Of a stretch of 64,000 bases of DNA, positions 48,901-57,173 are shown piece after piece. This DNA is from Bacteroidaceae bacterium. Lineage in GTDB: Bacteria > Bacteroidota > Bacteroidia > Bacteroidales > Bacteroidaceae. The stretch lies in the NCBI GenBank assembly GCA_017560945.1, contig JAFZDY010000011.1:1-64000 (forward strand), read 5' to 3'. Both the position numbers and the translations under genes were made by a program. The notes under the pieces were generated by a model that saw only the letters and a list, made by a program, of their open reading frames with translations, was not told the DNA's origin and searched no databases. Position 1 is the stretch's first letter. Each line of letters opens with the position of its first letter.

Positions 48901-49281
48901 ATGAGCAAGAGCTTCAACAATCGTTGGATGGTTCCTGGTGACGAGTACAAGACTAATGTACCTGTTATTGCCTCTGTACGTCAGGTATCAACATTTTCAG
49001 GTTTGGAATACGGATATAATGCTTACAACTATTCAGATGTACGTGTAGCAGATGGTGGATTTATTCGTTTGAAGGAGATCGCACTTTCTTACAACTTTAC
49101 TCAGCCTTGGGTGAAGAACATCGGTTTGAACAACTTGAACTGCCGTATGACTGCTTCTAATCTCTGGTTGGTTTACAGCGATTCGAAGTTGAATGGACAG
49201 GATCCCGAATTCGTTCAGTCTGGTGGTGTGGCCATGCCTACTCCCAAGCAGATTACTTTCAAGATTAGTACAAATTTCTAA
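45958..49281 (+). CDS. SusC/RagA-family TonB-linked outer-membrane receptor
   Basis: 1107 residues from the ATG at 45958 (MRKQVCLWVLSLLIPIGAFAQ); in-frame codons from 45910 lack a signal. The N-terminal carboxypeptidase-regulatory-like domain (ATGTVISGEDDFPIIGATVVCKEKP) is followed by a TonB-box-like segment (EDVVVTGFQKIDRKMFTGAAQKV), plug (SLQGRVAGVTVQSVSG, PLYVVDGVI, GARARNGVIVITTKRGKKG) and a 22-strand barrel ending PKQITFKISTNF. It imports a substrate using TonB energy together with the downstream SusD-like lipoprotein. The substrate is not obvious; no glycoside hydrolase is in the operon. Confidence 0.96.
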   Translation: MRKQVCLWVLSLLIPIGAFAQVKATGTVISGEDDFPIIGATVVCKEKPTVGVATDYDGNFEIEVPEGVKTLVISYMGMKSQEVAPKTGLNIVLMPESEVIEDVVVTGFQKIDRKMFTGAAQKVTAEEAKIDGVADISHSLQGRVAGVTVQSVSGTFGVAPKMRVRASASLYGNTQPLYVVDGVILEDVQEMTADELSSGDASTMLSSRIAGISAEDIEDFQVLMDANAVGLYGARARNGVIVITTKRGKKGQSSMSYSGEFTYRLRPSYSQYDIMNSQDQMSVYQEMKQKGWLYHADMSSGRVQNGGSYFLMNDLIYKGQLANTPQSIAAYERNLEKVNTDWFKELFEQNVQQYHSLSITGGSDKSGYRASLSYRGDPGWTKGNQLDLYTASFNSTYELSKNLKFTMLSNASYRNQMGPGTEDRNLNVVTGEYERDFDINPYSYAVSTSRTMSPYDQNGNYQYYRQYYAPFNILSELENNIMEMEQFDVKLQGELEWKPIQELTLTGLLAYSANVFQTEHKIFDDSNYANAYRAADDATMASSNKFLYKDPENPDALPEVVMKDGGFYNTKRNTMNSIYMRATANYDKIIGEDFRINPMVGIDVKRTDRTANVFNGYAFSWSGGNSPMLDWRMMQDLLVKGAEYYDYGEGYDRQVGMFTTVGMSLKDKYTLSLIGRYDGSNRMGRTDNSRWLPTWSASAKWNLLEEDFMSDNELFSSLALRGSYGLTADLGPINNSYVIYYYNNTWRPLTNPNMSDEEPSLYINQLANDDLTWEKQYELNVGLDMGFLNERISTSTNFYTRNTFDMIAQTQNSGVGGQAWKWGNVGKGKAWGVETTITTQNVVNRDFNWSTHFTFSYSKDKVTELDAIYNAIGMCMPEGVPLEGNAFHGLYSYVFAGLSEEGFPMVYNHNGVATSTDINFQDRNGQGYLKYEGSVDPSVTGGLRNSFRWKNWSADIFFSYQFGNKIRLNSEFASSYSDMKAMSKSFNNRWMVPGDEYKTNVPVIASVRQVSTFSGLEYGYNAYNYSDVRVADGGFIRLKEIALSYNFTQPWVKNIGLNNLNCRMTASNLWLVYSDSKLNGQDPEFVQSGGVAMPTPKQITFKISTNF

Positions 49282-49302
49282 TATAATTCACAATAGAATA
49301 TA

Positions 49303-50949
49303 ATGAATAAGAGAATGAAATATTGGTTGTGTCTTGCCGTATTGTCCGTTTCGTTTGTTTCTTGCGAAGACTTCTTGGACAAGGATCCGGATAACCGTGT
49401 ATATTTGGACACACCTGAATTTATCGAGAATTTGCTTGCTACAGCTTATCCCGAAGCTGATTTCACATTTGCTGAGGCCATGTCTGACTGTTCAGGTGAC
49501 CGTGGTTTGTCTGCAATCATGGATGACCCTGAAATTCAGCAATCTTATTTGTGGGGAAATGTCGTAGAAAAATGGCAGGGAACTCCCGCCTATTATTGGA
49601 ACGAGGCTTACAAGGCCATCGCTGCTGCCAACCATGCATTAGAGGCTATCGAGAAGTTCGAGGCAGAGGGTCGTGGTGCAGAGGTTCGCAATGCACGTGG
49701 TGAAGCATTGCTTTGCCGTGCGTATGCTCACTTCATGTTGGCAAATGTCTTCTGTATGCCCTATAATCCCGAAACAGCATCTACAGAGTTGGGAATACCT
49801 TACATTACTAAGCCCGAAACCACACTCAAACCTACTTACGAGCGTGAAACTTTGGAAGAGACCTATCGTCTCATCGAACAGGATTTGGAAGAGGGTTTGG
49901 AACTCTTGCCTGCAAGTTACGAGAAAGCTCCTGCATATCACTTCACTCGTAAGGCTGCTTATGCTTTCGCCTCTCGTTTCTATTTGTGGAAAGGTGGAAA
50001 TGCAAATTTCTTGAAGTCACTTCAGTATGCAAATAAGGTGTTGGGTGATGTGAAGACCGATAATCCCTCAAGTATGTTGCGTCAGATTAACGATCCCACA
50101 AGTGACTATATGGGTGACTACTATGACGGACAAATGCTCTACACTTCATCTGCTGAGCCTGCAAACCTCCTTTTGGTGGCTGCTGCTTCTAACTTGTATT
50201 ATCAACCCTACTGGCGCTATGGCATGACTGTTGCTATCCGTACCGAGTTGTACAAGGGTGGTATCTTCGGTTATAGCTGGGCTTATCAGACCAGTGGTGG
50301 TTATGACTATGTAATTCACCGTCCCCTTTGGTCATACTACTTCCAACAGGATGGTTTGAATGCCAACTACGGTGTGTTGATTTCATCAGTACCCTTGTTG
50401 ACTACTGAAGAGGTGTTGCTCAACCGTGCTGAAGTAAATACTTTGTTAGGAAACTACAATGATGCATTGATTGATATGAACACATTCCTTGCCAATCGTT
50501 TGAACAAGAGCAAGTGGGACGGCAAGCTCATCACTGATGTGGATGTGAAGAATTATTTCGGAATGGATCCTGCGGTTGTAACTACATGGAAAGAGTATAT
50601 TCCTTATTTCCCCTACTTCTGTGACTTCAAGGATGAACAGAACCTCGAAAAGTTTGCTTACATAAACGCTATCTTGACTATGCGTAAGGCAGAGTTCTTG
50701 GGTACAGGTCTTCGTTGGTTCGATGTACGTCGTTATGATATTCCTATCATCCACACATCTGTGACTCATCCTACCGACACATTGAAGTCTGGTGACCGTC
50801 GTCGTGCTTGTCAGATTCCTGACCAGGCTCAGGGTAATGGTATCAAACCCAATCCTACCAACGACATCATTCCCGAGAGTGCAAAGAATGCAGCCATCCA
50901 GCTTCACTCAAACAACTGGGGCATTGTCATTTCTCCTAACAATAAATAA
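49303..50949 (+). CDS. SusD/RagB-family nutrient-binding lipoprotein
   Basis: 548 residues, lipoprotein (VSFVSCEDFLDKDPDN, Cys21). TPR-like SusD helices are recognisable in PAYYWNEAYKAIAAANHALEAIEKF, NARGEALLCRAYAHFMLANVFC and RKAAYAFASRFYLWKGGN. The C-terminal region LRKAEFLGTGLRWFDVRRYDIP is typical of SusD proteins. It acts as the surface lid that binds substrate over the SusC-like receptor encoded 21 bp upstream. Its binding specificity cannot be told from sequence. Confidence 0.95.
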   Translation: MNKRMKYWLCLAVLSVSFVSCEDFLDKDPDNRVYLDTPEFIENLLATAYPEADFTFAEAMSDCSGDRGLSAIMDDPEIQQSYLWGNVVEKWQGTPAYYWNEAYKAIAAANHALEAIEKFEAEGRGAEVRNARGEALLCRAYAHFMLANVFCMPYNPETASTELGIPYITKPETTLKPTYERETLEETYRLIEQDLEEGLELLPASYEKAPAYHFTRKAAYAFASRFYLWKGGNANFLKSLQYANKVLGDVKTDNPSSMLRQINDPTSDYMGDYYDGQMLYTSSAEPANLLLVAAASNLYYQPYWRYGMTVAIRTELYKGGIFGYSWAYQTSGGYDYVIHRPLWSYYFQQDGLNANYGVLISSVPLLTTEEVLLNRAEVNTLLGNYNDALIDMNTFLANRLNKSKWDGKLITDVDVKNYFGMDPAVVTTWKEYIPYFPYFCDFKDEQNLEKFAYINAILTMRKAEFLGTGLRWFDVRRYDIPIIHTSVTHPTDTLKSGDRRRACQIPDQAQGNGIKPNPTNDIIPESAKNAAIQLHSNNWGIVISPNNK

Positions 50950-50957
50950 GTAGAATT

Positions 50958-51920
50958 ATGCAGAAAAATCAGATAAAAAGAATCTTTTGGTTGATGCCCT
51001 GTTTGATGTTGGGGTTGTCATCATTCCTCTTTACTGCTTGTGACGAGGACGAGATTAGCGGCTCTGTAATCAATATGCCGGAAACAGATATGTGGGATAC
51101 CACTGAAATTGGTAAGTATATCTATGAGAACTTCACTCAACCCTACAACATTCGCGTGGTGTATCGTTGGGAAGATGGCCGTCAGGATATGGGTAAGAAC
51201 TTGACTCCTGTAAAGGAGGAGAAGATGTTGCCTTTCCTCCAAATGTTGAAGCGTGTATGGATGGATCCGTACATTGAATATTTGGACTCTGCCGATTTCG
51301 CCACTTTTACTATCAAGGAAATGTTGGTAATAGGTTCACCCGCGCTCAATGAGTCAGGAACTGAAACCAAGGGTTTTGCCGAAGGTGGACGTCAAATTTT
51401 ACTTTACGACGTGAACAGCCTCTCACCCGAGAATGTGGAAGAGTTTGTAATGTATTTCCACACCATGCATCACGAGTTTGCTCACATCCTTCAGCAGAAC
51501 AATAAGGACTATGACGGTGAATATCGTGTATTGTCAAAGGGATTGTACACCTCTGCTTGGACCAATTCTACCAACGATGGTGCTCGCGAAGAAGGTTTCA
51601 TTACAGCTTATTCAAAGGCTAAGGAAGACGAGGACTTCGTTGAGATTCTCTCAGTGAAACTTGTAAACTCTCCTGCAGCTTGGAACTACTTGATCGACAA
51701 TAAGGTTAAGAGCGATGCTGCTCGCAAGATCATCCGTGAGAAGGAGCGTATCGTAGATGAGTGGATGATGGATGTATGGGGTATCAATATGGACAAGTTC
51801 CAGGATGCCGTTTACAAAGCCATTAAGACTGAGATGGGTTGGCCCGAGGGTAGAGACTACATCCACGATGGAAACTATATTATAGGTGAAATTATTAACG
51901 GTGAGGTTGAATTGTATTGA
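50958..51920 (+). CDS. Substrate import-associated zinc metallohydrolase lipoprotein
   Basis: 320 residues, lipoprotein (LFTACDED). The zinc-binding motif HEFAH lies at His172-His176 in FHTMHHEFAHILQQN, followed by a downstream acidic region (NDGAREEGFITAYSKAKEDEDF) that probably supplies the third ligand, in the style of zincin peptidases. I recall this family as recurrently encoded beside SusC/SusD pairs. It starts 8 bp after the SusD-like gene. It might process peptide or glycopeptide substrates before import (inference). Confidence 0.87.
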   Translation: MQKNQIKRIFWLMPCLMLGLSSFLFTACDEDEISGSVINMPETDMWDTTEIGKYIYENFTQPYNIRVVYRWEDGRQDMGKNLTPVKEEKMLPFLQMLKRVWMDPYIEYLDSADFATFTIKEMLVIGSPALNESGTETKGFAEGGRQILLYDVNSLSPENVEEFVMYFHTMHHEFAHILQQNNKDYDGEYRVLSKGLYTSAWTNSTNDGAREEGFITAYSKAKEDEDFVEILSVKLVNSPAAWNYLIDNKVKSDAARKIIREKERIVDEWMMDVWGINMDKFQDAVYKAIKTEMGWPEGRDYIHDGNYIIGEIINGEVELY

Positions 51921-51921
51921 T

Positions 51922-53364
51922 ATGAAAAAGTTTAAATATATATTGCCTCTTGTGGCAACCTTGTTCCTTGCTACATCATGTGATGAGGAGGATTATCGCA
52001 ATCCCAGTGAGATTGTGAACGATTACATCAGCGAGCATAGGGAGTTGTTGACCTCATCCGAGTTAGGATGGCGTTTCGACTATTCTCCCGATGATACTCA
52101 GTATGGTGTTTACACGTTCTTGATGAAATTCGAAGAGAATGGTCGTGTGAAGATGTTGACCGATAAGAATTTCTTCTACCTCTATGCTACTCCCGAAGAA
52201 ATGCAGGAGGAGTATGTTCCTCAAGAGTCTGACTACACTATTCAGCCTTCTGAGGGTCCTGTGTTGACTTTTGCTACCTATAACTTGATTACCAAGTTAG
52301 CTGACCCCGATTTGAATGTTCCCGGTTATGGTTGGAATGGTGACAACGATTTCATCATCATGGGGCATAGTGTCGAGGGAGATACCATTTTCCTCAAGTC
52401 ATTGAAGGCTCAGAAGAACTGTTTCATGGTGAAGAATACCACTGAATGGAATCAGTATTTCGAAGGTGTAAATAATCTGATTGAGACATTCGAGGCTGGT
52501 AACTCATACTTCCGTGATATTGTGACTGCAGAAGGTGATACTGCTGTAATGACCGATTTCAACATGATTACTCGTATGGGCGTTGTGTATCAGTATGTTG
52601 ATGGAAAAGTCAAGACTGATGAGTGTCGTTTCCGTTTCGCCCAAGACGAAATTCGTTTGGAGAGCCCCTTGTACATTGGCAATAACTCAGAGGTTACTTG
52701 CTTCAAGTATAGTACCGATACCAACGAATTCTTGGTGAACGGTGTAGAAGGTTCTACCATCAAGAATGCCGTGAACGGTCGTCCTTTGATGACATTCGAC
52801 GTACGCGATAAGGTGTTCAAGGGTATTTTCGAGGAGGAAATCGATGGCATCATGGTTGAACGTGACGATATGTATCAGTTGGACATTCACCCCGCTGAGT
52901 GCAACCAACTTTGGTACAATTTGGCAAGAAACATCAAGAACTACCTCTATATGGTGCTTGTTCCCGGTGACAATGACCAAACAGGTAACCCCACTTATTA
53001 CATTGGCCTTTATGCAGAGTTGCCCGATGCTACTGGTCGTACTCACGTGGTGGTTTCTCAGGTTCAGATCAACTATTCATGGTCACCTTTGAATAAGGAC
53101 GAGATTACCTTCCGTGGTATTGTTTCCAATCAATTGATCTTTGCAGGTAATGATACCGATACTGGTGAATTCATGTTGAATACTCCCCTTGCTACCCAGT
53201 TCAAGGAGCAGGTAGGTGAGGAGTTCGAAGCATACCTCAATGGTGTATTTGGTGACAACCGCAACAGAATCAACTGTGTAGTTGTTCCCTCTGCTGATAA
53301 CTCATACTTCAGCTTTGTGAACAAGAAGACTGGCGGTTATTTGGGAATTATGAAAGCATATTAA
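51922..53364 (+). CDS. DUF4302-like surface lipoprotein
   Basis: 480 residues from the ATG at 51922 (MKKFKYILPLVATLFLATSCDEED, lipobox LATSC), one base after the metallohydrolase stop; the in-frame start at 51886 inside the upstream gene is not credible. LTSSELGWRFDYSPDDTQYGVYTFLMKFEENGRVKMLTD resembles the start of the DUF4302 family from memory. The remainder is beta-rich. No catalytic motif seen. Members often accompany the zinc metallohydrolase and SusC/D genes, so it is probably an accessory substrate-binding protein. Confidence 0.78.
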   Translation: MKKFKYILPLVATLFLATSCDEEDYRNPSEIVNDYISEHRELLTSSELGWRFDYSPDDTQYGVYTFLMKFEENGRVKMLTDKNFFYLYATPEEMQEEYVPQESDYTIQPSEGPVLTFATYNLITKLADPDLNVPGYGWNGDNDFIIMGHSVEGDTIFLKSLKAQKNCFMVKNTTEWNQYFEGVNNLIETFEAGNSYFRDIVTAEGDTAVMTDFNMITRMGVVYQYVDGKVKTDECRFRFAQDEIRLESPLYIGNNSEVTCFKYSTDTNEFLVNGVEGSTIKNAVNGRPLMTFDVRDKVFKGIFEEEIDGIMVERDDMYQLDIHPAECNQLWYNLARNIKNYLYMVLVPGDNDQTGNPTYYIGLYAELPDATGRTHVVVSQVQINYSWSPLNKDEITFRGIVSNQLIFAGNDTDTGEFMLNTPLATQFKEQVGEEFEAYLNGVFGDNRNRINCVVVPSADNSYFSFVNKKTGGYLGIMKAY

Positions 53365-53396
53365 TCACTATTTAAAATAAAAAAACGAGAAATTTT

Positions 53397-55079
53397 ATGT
53401 CTATGACAAAAACAAAAATGGTAGTGGCAGCTCTCTGCCTTGTGGCAACATCTGTGAGTGCACAGTTGCCCACCGTAAACGTTTCTGCCACTCAGAAGGT
53501 GATGCCTTCAAATGTGTCAATTGAGCAATTGAAAGAGAATTTAAAGTCTGTGAAGATGCAATCTCCCGTTATGAAGATGAATAAGGTAAACGCATCAACT
53601 CAGGCTATGAAGCCTATGACAGGTATTATCTCTGCACCTAAGCAGATGATGACTCGCGCTGGTTCATTCGAGGCTAAGTATGATATTCCTGCAGGTATTT
53701 ACAATATCAAGTCAGGTTTTGAGTACCTCCAGGGTCAATATTCTCGTCATGGTATTTTGGCTCCTATTTTCGAGGATGTTGTGTATAAGAACTCTTCTTC
53801 TTTCGCTGCATATATCGACTGGTATATCAACAACACTTTGGTAATGGGTATGGATTCAATCTCTGTTACTTACATCCCCGATCCCACAGGTGAGTCTTTC
53901 TACTCTGTAATGCCCGAGTTGACTGCTTATGCAGCTACAGGTGATGAGCAAGTTTTCCAATACGGTTATGCCTTGGATCGTGAGACAGGTAAGTTCACTG
54001 AGGGACAAGCTGTAAACACCAGTTTCGGTTATATCCACAACTTGGATGCAGGTGCCGAGACTTACTATGACACCTACATGATGACCATGTCTGGCGACTG
54101 GAGCCAGATGCTTTTCGGTTACAATGTAGATATGAAGGCCGATTTCTTCGAAATCTTCGAGAAACCCCTTAGCCCCATATTCTTGAACTCATTCTTTACT
54201 TATGTAGCTACTCCTATAGGTCAGGACATCTCTACTAAGGAGTTCTCTTTGTACGTGATGAGTTACAACGAGGAGGCCAATGCTTGGAGTATTGTTACCG
54301 AGACATTCAAGACAAAGCCTGTTATGATTGGTACTATGGAGGAGAATGATTTGTGGGGAATGGAAATCTATTTCGATCGTCCCATTATGATGAAGGATCA
54401 GTTTGCACTTGTGTTGGGTGGTCCTCAGGACGGTACAGCTTGGGCATTCTTCACACAGTACAATCGTGAACTTACTTCAGGTAAGGTTACTGCCGGATAC
54501 ATTCCTCTTGAAGGTCAATACCAAGGCTATTTGAGTCCTTATGCAGCACAGTTGGATAATGGTGATGTTGTAGCTTATCCCTTCTCTCTTGACTTGGGAC
54601 TTCAGGTATTCATGCCCTACAACATGGCAATTGACCCCAGCACTGGTGACTTTGTGAACTATGGTGGATATACCGAGATTCCTTCTTCTGAAGGTTTCTA
54701 TGCTACTGTCTATTTGTGGAACTGGGAAGCTTATATCATGGGTTCAAAGGCAAGCATGAATATCACATCTGATTCAGACTGGTTGACTGCTGAGATTACC
54801 AGAGCTGCTGCAGACAACAATTTCTTGTATGAGATTAACATCTATGTTAACGATCTTCCCGAAGGTGTTGCTGGACGTCGTGGTACACTTACCTTCACTG
54901 ACGGTATGGGTTACCAATCAACTTGGACATTTGTACAGGGCGATAAAGCTGCAGGCATTGACGGTGTGACTATATCACAGGATTCCAATGCTCCTATCTA
55001 CGACTTGACTGGTCGTCAGGTAAGCGTTCCCGCTAAGGGCATCTACATCCAGAATGGAAAGAAGTTCGTGGTGAAGTAA
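53397..55079 (+). CDS. Secreted protein with T9SS-type C-terminal sorting domain
   Basis: 560 residues, exported (signal ending SVSAQ; ATG codons at 53397 and 53403 both possible). After a Met/Lys-rich linker (about 45-80) a large beta-rich region follows, with no recognised enzyme motif. Near residues 440-520 a BACON-like stretch is seen (MNITSDSDWLTAEITRAAADNN, RRGTLTFTDGMGYQSTWTFVQGD). The C-terminal tail GIDGVTISQDSNAPIYDLTGRQVSVPAKGIYIQNGKKFVVK is a classical short T9SS sorting signal. It is the last gene of the operon, just before the hairpin at 55122-55156. Function unknown. Confidence 0.85.
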   Translation: MSMTKTKMVVAALCLVATSVSAQLPTVNVSATQKVMPSNVSIEQLKENLKSVKMQSPVMKMNKVNASTQAMKPMTGIISAPKQMMTRAGSFEAKYDIPAGIYNIKSGFEYLQGQYSRHGILAPIFEDVVYKNSSSFAAYIDWYINNTLVMGMDSISVTYIPDPTGESFYSVMPELTAYAATGDEQVFQYGYALDRETGKFTEGQAVNTSFGYIHNLDAGAETYYDTYMMTMSGDWSQMLFGYNVDMKADFFEIFEKPLSPIFLNSFFTYVATPIGQDISTKEFSLYVMSYNEEANAWSIVTETFKTKPVMIGTMEENDLWGMEIYFDRPIMMKDQFALVLGGPQDGTAWAFFTQYNRELTSGKVTAGYIPLEGQYQGYLSPYAAQLDNGDVVAYPFSLDLGLQVFMPYNMAIDPSTGDFVNYGGYTEIPSSEGFYATVYLWNWEAYIMGSKASMNITSDSDWLTAEITRAAADNNFLYEINIYVNDLPEGVAGRRGTLTFTDGMGYQSTWTFVQGDKAAGIDGVTISQDSNAPIYDLTGRQVSVPAKGIYIQNGKKFVVK

Positions 55080-55121
55080 TCAAGTAAAATAGATAATACA
55101 CACAATTATTATCATTATAAG

Positions 55122-55160
55122 AAGAGAGGCTGCATTTCATCGATGCAGCCTCTCTTTTCG
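55122..55160 (+). terminator. Intrinsic terminator of the TlpA-SusCD operon
   Basis: AAGAGAGGCTGCAT (55122-55135) pairs perfectly with 55143-55156 across a 7-nt loop, followed by TTCG. It ends the 13-kb operon 43 bp after its last stop, and may also serve the convergent symporter gene at 55244. Confidence 0.85.
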
Positions 55161-55243
55161 TTTATATATCCTGTTGGAGACATTACTTCTCACACTTGTC
55201 TCAAGCAATTTGTTTCCATGTAAGTGCTGATAAGGTCTACCTG

Positions 55244-56662
55244 TTATAAGTATTTGCGCGTCTCTTTGACGATGACTTTCGATAGGAACAGCAGACACAG
55301 CAGGTTGGGTATAGCCATCAGTGCATTGAAGATGTCGGCCATGTTCCACACCAGATCCAGGCTAACGATTGCCCCTATATAAACAGTGATGAGGAAGATG
55401 ATGCGATACGTTTTGTTCACTCCGCGCAACTTGTTTTCTATCTCTTCCATCGAGGGAGTCTTTTCTTTGGTAATGTTTCGTCTGGCAATAATCTTGCTGG
55501 CAATATATTCCATGCCGCGTTCGCCATAGATTCCCCATCCTAAAATGGTAGAGAAGGCGAACGTGAGCGTTCCGAATACCAACAAGGGCCTGCCAATGTA
55601 GGGAATTTTGTCAAAGGCTATTTGCGTCAGTTCGCTCCCATTGCTTATCTCTATTTCGGGGTAGGCCAATAGAGTCGACACAACGGTCAGCCCCGTCATG
55701 GCACATATCACTACAGTGTCCCAAAATGTGCCCGACGACGACACCAGCGCCTGTTCCACAGGATTCTTTGTTTGGGCCGAGGCTGCAATAATGGGCGCCG
55801 ACCCCATTCCCGACTCGTTCGAGAACAATCCCCGTGCAATGCCATAGCGGGCCGTAAGTATGATGGACGAGCCCACAAAGCCTCCTCCCGCGGCTGAGGG
55901 GTCGAAGGCTGATTTCAGTATCAACTTTATGGCAGGTATTAGAAATTCGCTATTCAGAATCAGTATTGTGATACATCCGGCTATATACACACCTGCCATC
56001 AGGGGCACTAGTGTCTGACAACAACGGGCAATGCTCTTCACGCCCCCTATTATCACAGCGGCGGCCAGTATGGTGATGATTGCCCCCGTTACAAAGGGCG
56101 GAATGCCTACGGTCTTATAACTCAGTGTGGCAATGGCATTGGCCTGCACCGTCGATCCTATGCCAAAGGTCGCAAAGGTCGTAAAGATGGCAAACAGTAT
56201 GGCCATCACCATCCAGAACCATCGCACCATCCCCTTATGCTTGCTGGCCAAACCATTCTCGATGGCATACATAGGTCCTCCCAACATTCGTCCGCCCGAA
56301 TTGATGCGGTATTTCACAGCCAGCAGACCTTCGCTATATTTTGTGGCCATACCCAGCACACCAGTAATCCAGCACCAGAAAACTGCGCCGGGGCCACCCA
56401 AAGCAATAGCGGTGCCCACTCCCACAATGTTTCCTGTGCCGATAGTGGCTGCTAAAGCCGTAGCCAAAGCACCGAATTGCGACACCTCGCCCTCAGCATC
56501 GCTATTTTTGCTGAACGATAGTCTGATGCCCTTGAGGATATGACGTTGTGGAAAACGCAAGCGTATGGTCAAGAAAATATGCGTACCCAGCAGGAGCAAA
56601 ATCATCGGAACTCCCCACATAATCTCGCTGATGTAGGCAACAATCTCATTGAATGTATTCAT
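55244..56662 (-). CDS. Alanine/glycine:cation symporter family protein (AGCS)
   Basis: 472 residues, about 11 hydrophobic segments. Family signatures include HIFLTIRLRFPQRHI, GALATALAATIGTGNIVGVGTAIALGGPGAVFWCWITGVLGMATKYSEG, GGRMLGGPMYAI and FSNESGMGSAPIIAASA. AGCS members take up alanine or glycine with sodium. The gene is convergent with the T9SS/SusCD operon and has a clean -7 element upstream at 56692-56699. Complete, with no anomaly. Confidence 0.94.
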   Translation of the reverse strand: MNTFNEIVAYISEIMWGVPMILLLLGTHIFLTIRLRFPQRHILKGIRLSFSKNSDAEGEVSQFGALATALAATIGTGNIVGVGTAIALGGPGAVFWCWITGVLGMATKYSEGLLAVKYRINSGGRMLGGPMYAIENGLASKHKGMVRWFWMVMAILFAIFTTFATFGIGSTVQANAIATLSYKTVGIPPFVTGAIITILAAAVIIGGVKSIARCCQTLVPLMAGVYIAGCITILILNSEFLIPAIKLILKSAFDPSAAGGGFVGSSIILTARYGIARGLFSNESGMGSAPIIAASAQTKNPVEQALVSSSGTFWDTVVICAMTGLTVVSTLLAYPEIEISNGSELTQIAFDKIPYIGRPLLVFGTLTFAFSTILGWGIYGERGMEYIASKIIARRNITKEKTPSMEEIENKLRGVNKTYRIIFLITVYIGAIVSLDLVWNMADIFNALMAIPNLLCLLFLSKVIVKETRKYL

Positions 56663-56691
56663 GTCGTATTTTTTTGTTGAGTTTGATTCGG

Positions 56692-56699
56692 CAAAGGTA
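56692..56699 (-). promoter_or_regulatory. -7 element of the AGCS symporter gene
   Basis: The minus strand reads TACCTTTG, an exact TAnnTTTG, followed by CCG, 30 bp upstream of the start codon at 56662. Confidence 0.6.
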
Positions 56700-56920
56700 C
56701 AATTTTTTTTGTATTATTTGATTGTTTTATACCCCTTACCGAATATCAAACGTCATTTTGTGAGCATAGCTTATTCGCCATACAGTTCAGATAATCCGTT
56801 CACATGCTCCAATCCGATTGCTGTTGTCCAGTCGTTGGCTAAAGCAATATTTTTCTTTTTTTTAGTTGTAAAAAACCGTTAGATAGACAAATTCTTATAG
56901 AAGTATTCTTTGTTTTGTTA
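56700..56920. other. AT-rich intergenic region at the left edge of the accessory island
   Basis: Together with flanking leader sequences this forms a gap of about 300 bases between the symporter and the first small regulator. I see no RNA gene and no attachment-site-like repeat. The boundary between core genes and the island is expected here, but no direct duplication was found. Confidence 0.4.
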
Positions 56921-56937
56921 TAAATTTGATAAATTTG
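56921..56937 (+). promoter_or_regulatory. Tandem overlapping -7 elements upstream of a small regulator gene
   Basis: TAAATTTG occurs twice, at 56921-56928 and 56930-56937. Both match TAnnTTTG; the second is followed by CGG, 28 bp upstream of the small HTH gene at 56965. Confidence 0.55.
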
Positions 56938-56964
56938 CGGGAAATCTATATCTACTATCATATA

Positions 56965-57096
56965 ATGGCAAATCTGAATCGTATAAAAGTCGTATTTGCA
57001 GAGCAACAGAAGTTAGGTAGATGGTTGGCTGAACAGATGGGAAAATCCGCTTGCACAGTCAGTAAAAAAATGACAAAATCGCAAATATATAGCTAA
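56965..57096 (+). pseudogene. Truncated XRE-type helix-turn-helix regulator
   Basis: A 43-residue ORF, MANLNRIKVVFAEQQKLGRW, then LAEQMGKSACTVSKKMTKSQIYS and a stop. The first 35 residues align with the regulator remnant at 58341-58550, including Trp at codon 20. It then departs where that copy reads KWCTNTMQPNLETLVAIAK. The recognition-helix portion is thus lost. It is preceded by good -7 elements and may still be transcribed, but is probably non-functional as a repressor. Confidence 0.65.
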
Positions 57097-57145
57097 TCAA
57101 GCTCCTTTTTTTGAGGGTTTCTTCGCTTCTCTGGGGTAATTTTAT

Positions 57146-57153
57146 TAATTTTG
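57146..57153 (+). promoter_or_regulatory. -7 element of the Fic gene
   Basis: TAATTTTG is an exact TAnnTTTG followed by CAT, 20 bp before the ATG at 57174. It argues for that start rather than the upstream in-frame GTG-like codons from 57111. Confidence 0.6.
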
Positions 57154-57173
57154 CATACCATACCTTATATAAC

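Noticed and set aside
56815-56832. Resemblance of ATTGCTGTTGTCCAGT to the putative IS end near 791-808
   Set aside because: Alignment requires a gap and mismatches, and there is no transposase remnant nearby.
57111-57173. In-frame 21-residue extension upstream of the Fic start
   Set aside because: It would place the start codon upstream of the clear -7 element at 57146-57153, and the extension lacks family resemblance.
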